NCBI GenBank assembly: GCA_028281105.1
Contig: JANQKQ010000054.1
Location: 60,578 to 124,577, forward strand
Direction: 5' to 3'
Length of the DNA stretch: 64,000 bases
From: Rhizobiaceae bacterium
GTDB taxonomy: Bacteria > Pseudomonadota > Alphaproteobacteria > Rhizobiales > Rhizobiaceae
Under the pieces are notes generated by a model. That model searched no databases and was not told the origin of the DNA. It was given only the letters and a program-made list of their open reading frames with translations. Below, piece by piece: positions 63,707-64,000 of the stretch; the first letter of the stretch is position 1, and each line of letters starts with the position of its first letter. The translations under genes and the position numbers were made by a program.

Positions 63707-64000
63707 ATGATTTCATGCGTCATCGAAAGGACGGCGTTGGTGACGATCGCCGGCGGCCTTCTGGCCATGGTCATGCTCGCCATGTCGGGTTGCACGATGA
63801 CCGGCAAACAGTGCAAACAGGCGGACTGGTGGGCGATAGGCTACGAGGATGGCATATGGGGCTATCCGCCGAAACGGTTCAACGACCACGTGCGCACCTG
63901 CACCCACGCCCGCGTCGAGGCTGATGCAACCAACTGGGTGCGCGGCCACACCAACGGATTGGCGATTTATTGCACGCCTGTTGGCGGCTTGGTCAACGGC
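63707..64000 (+). CDS. DUF2799-like lipoprotein (truncated by window end)
   Basis: The first 98 codons of a lipoprotein gene that continues past the window. The signal peptide carries the lipobox AMSGC (Cys29 from ATG 63707; a GTG at 63740 is an alternative start). The following pattern DWWAIGYEDG, then HVRTCTHA and RGHTNGLAIYCTPVGG matches the DUF2799 family arrangement. It is divergent from clpP. Function unknown. Confidence 0.75.
   Translation, partial: MISCVIERTALVTIAGGLLAMVMLAMSGCTMTGKQCKQADWWAIGYEDGIWGYPPKRFNDHVRTCTHARVEADATNWVRGHTNGLAIYCTPVGGLVNG

Overview
This is a 64-kb chromosomal stretch of a high-GC alphaproteobacterium. The gene order is typical of Hyphomicrobiales (rhizobia, Brucella and relatives): purL-bolA-grxD, nagZ-scpA-scpB-tatABC-serS-surE-pcm-nlpD-like, dusB-ntrBC-ntrYX-trkA-hfq-hflX, a fused ispDF, and class III cyclases of the CyaC type. 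The genus cannot be fixed from the sequence alone. Nearly every gene is housekeeping and tightly packed; two areas stand out.

Layout. 1-8.5 kb: end of purL, bolA, a tiny membrane protein, grxD, a lipoprotein with a cysteine-protease-like tail, a GFA-type protein, class II DAHP synthase, and a minus-strand run rpiA > DUF2059 > gor > GGCT-like gene. Together with ggt near 40 kb, the window carries many glutathione-related functions. 8.5-12.8 kb: an accessory insert with AT-rich borders, holding a sulfotransferase, a secreted protein with an EDxxDxDYxD calcium-type motif, and a two-gene unit made of a secreted thiaminase I-like enzyme and an overlapping LecB (PA-IIL)-like lectin. This is the most novel part of the window. 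12.8-29.6 kb: gph, class I fumarase, then the minus-strand cell-envelope and chromosome block (LysM/M23 lipoprotein, pcm, surE, serS, tatCBA, an orphan ABC ATPase, scpBA, nagZ), a CPA2 antiporter and recQ.

29.6-37.8 kb: tRNA-Asn, tRNA-Cys, a perfect 33-bp inverted repeat, then a probable cyclic-nucleotide signalling locus. It contains two divergent class III cyclases (one a quinone/redox-sensing CyaC type with heme and [2Fe-2S] modules), a giant ABC protein whose nucleotide-binding domain looks catalytically dead, a free-standing cNMP-binding protein, and an MBL-fold hydrolase overlapping it by one base. 37.8-48.7 kb: a mix of metabolic and unknown genes (SDR, LysE, ggt, nadK, DUF2336, flavin reductase, nitroreductase, small secreted proteins), then hflX and hfq. 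48.9-59.4 kb: potassium uptake (trkH, trkA) and the nitrogen regulators ntrX, ntrY, ntrC, ntrB with dusB. Both NtrC and NtrX lack a recognisable GAFTGA sigma-54 contact loop. 59.4-64 kb: ispDF, cinA-like, a REP-like palindrome, clpX, clpP and the start of a DUF2799-type lipoprotein cut by the window end.

No prophage, transposase, integrase or CRISPR array was seen. Identifications rest on reading the translated sequences and remembered family motifs; no database search was possible.
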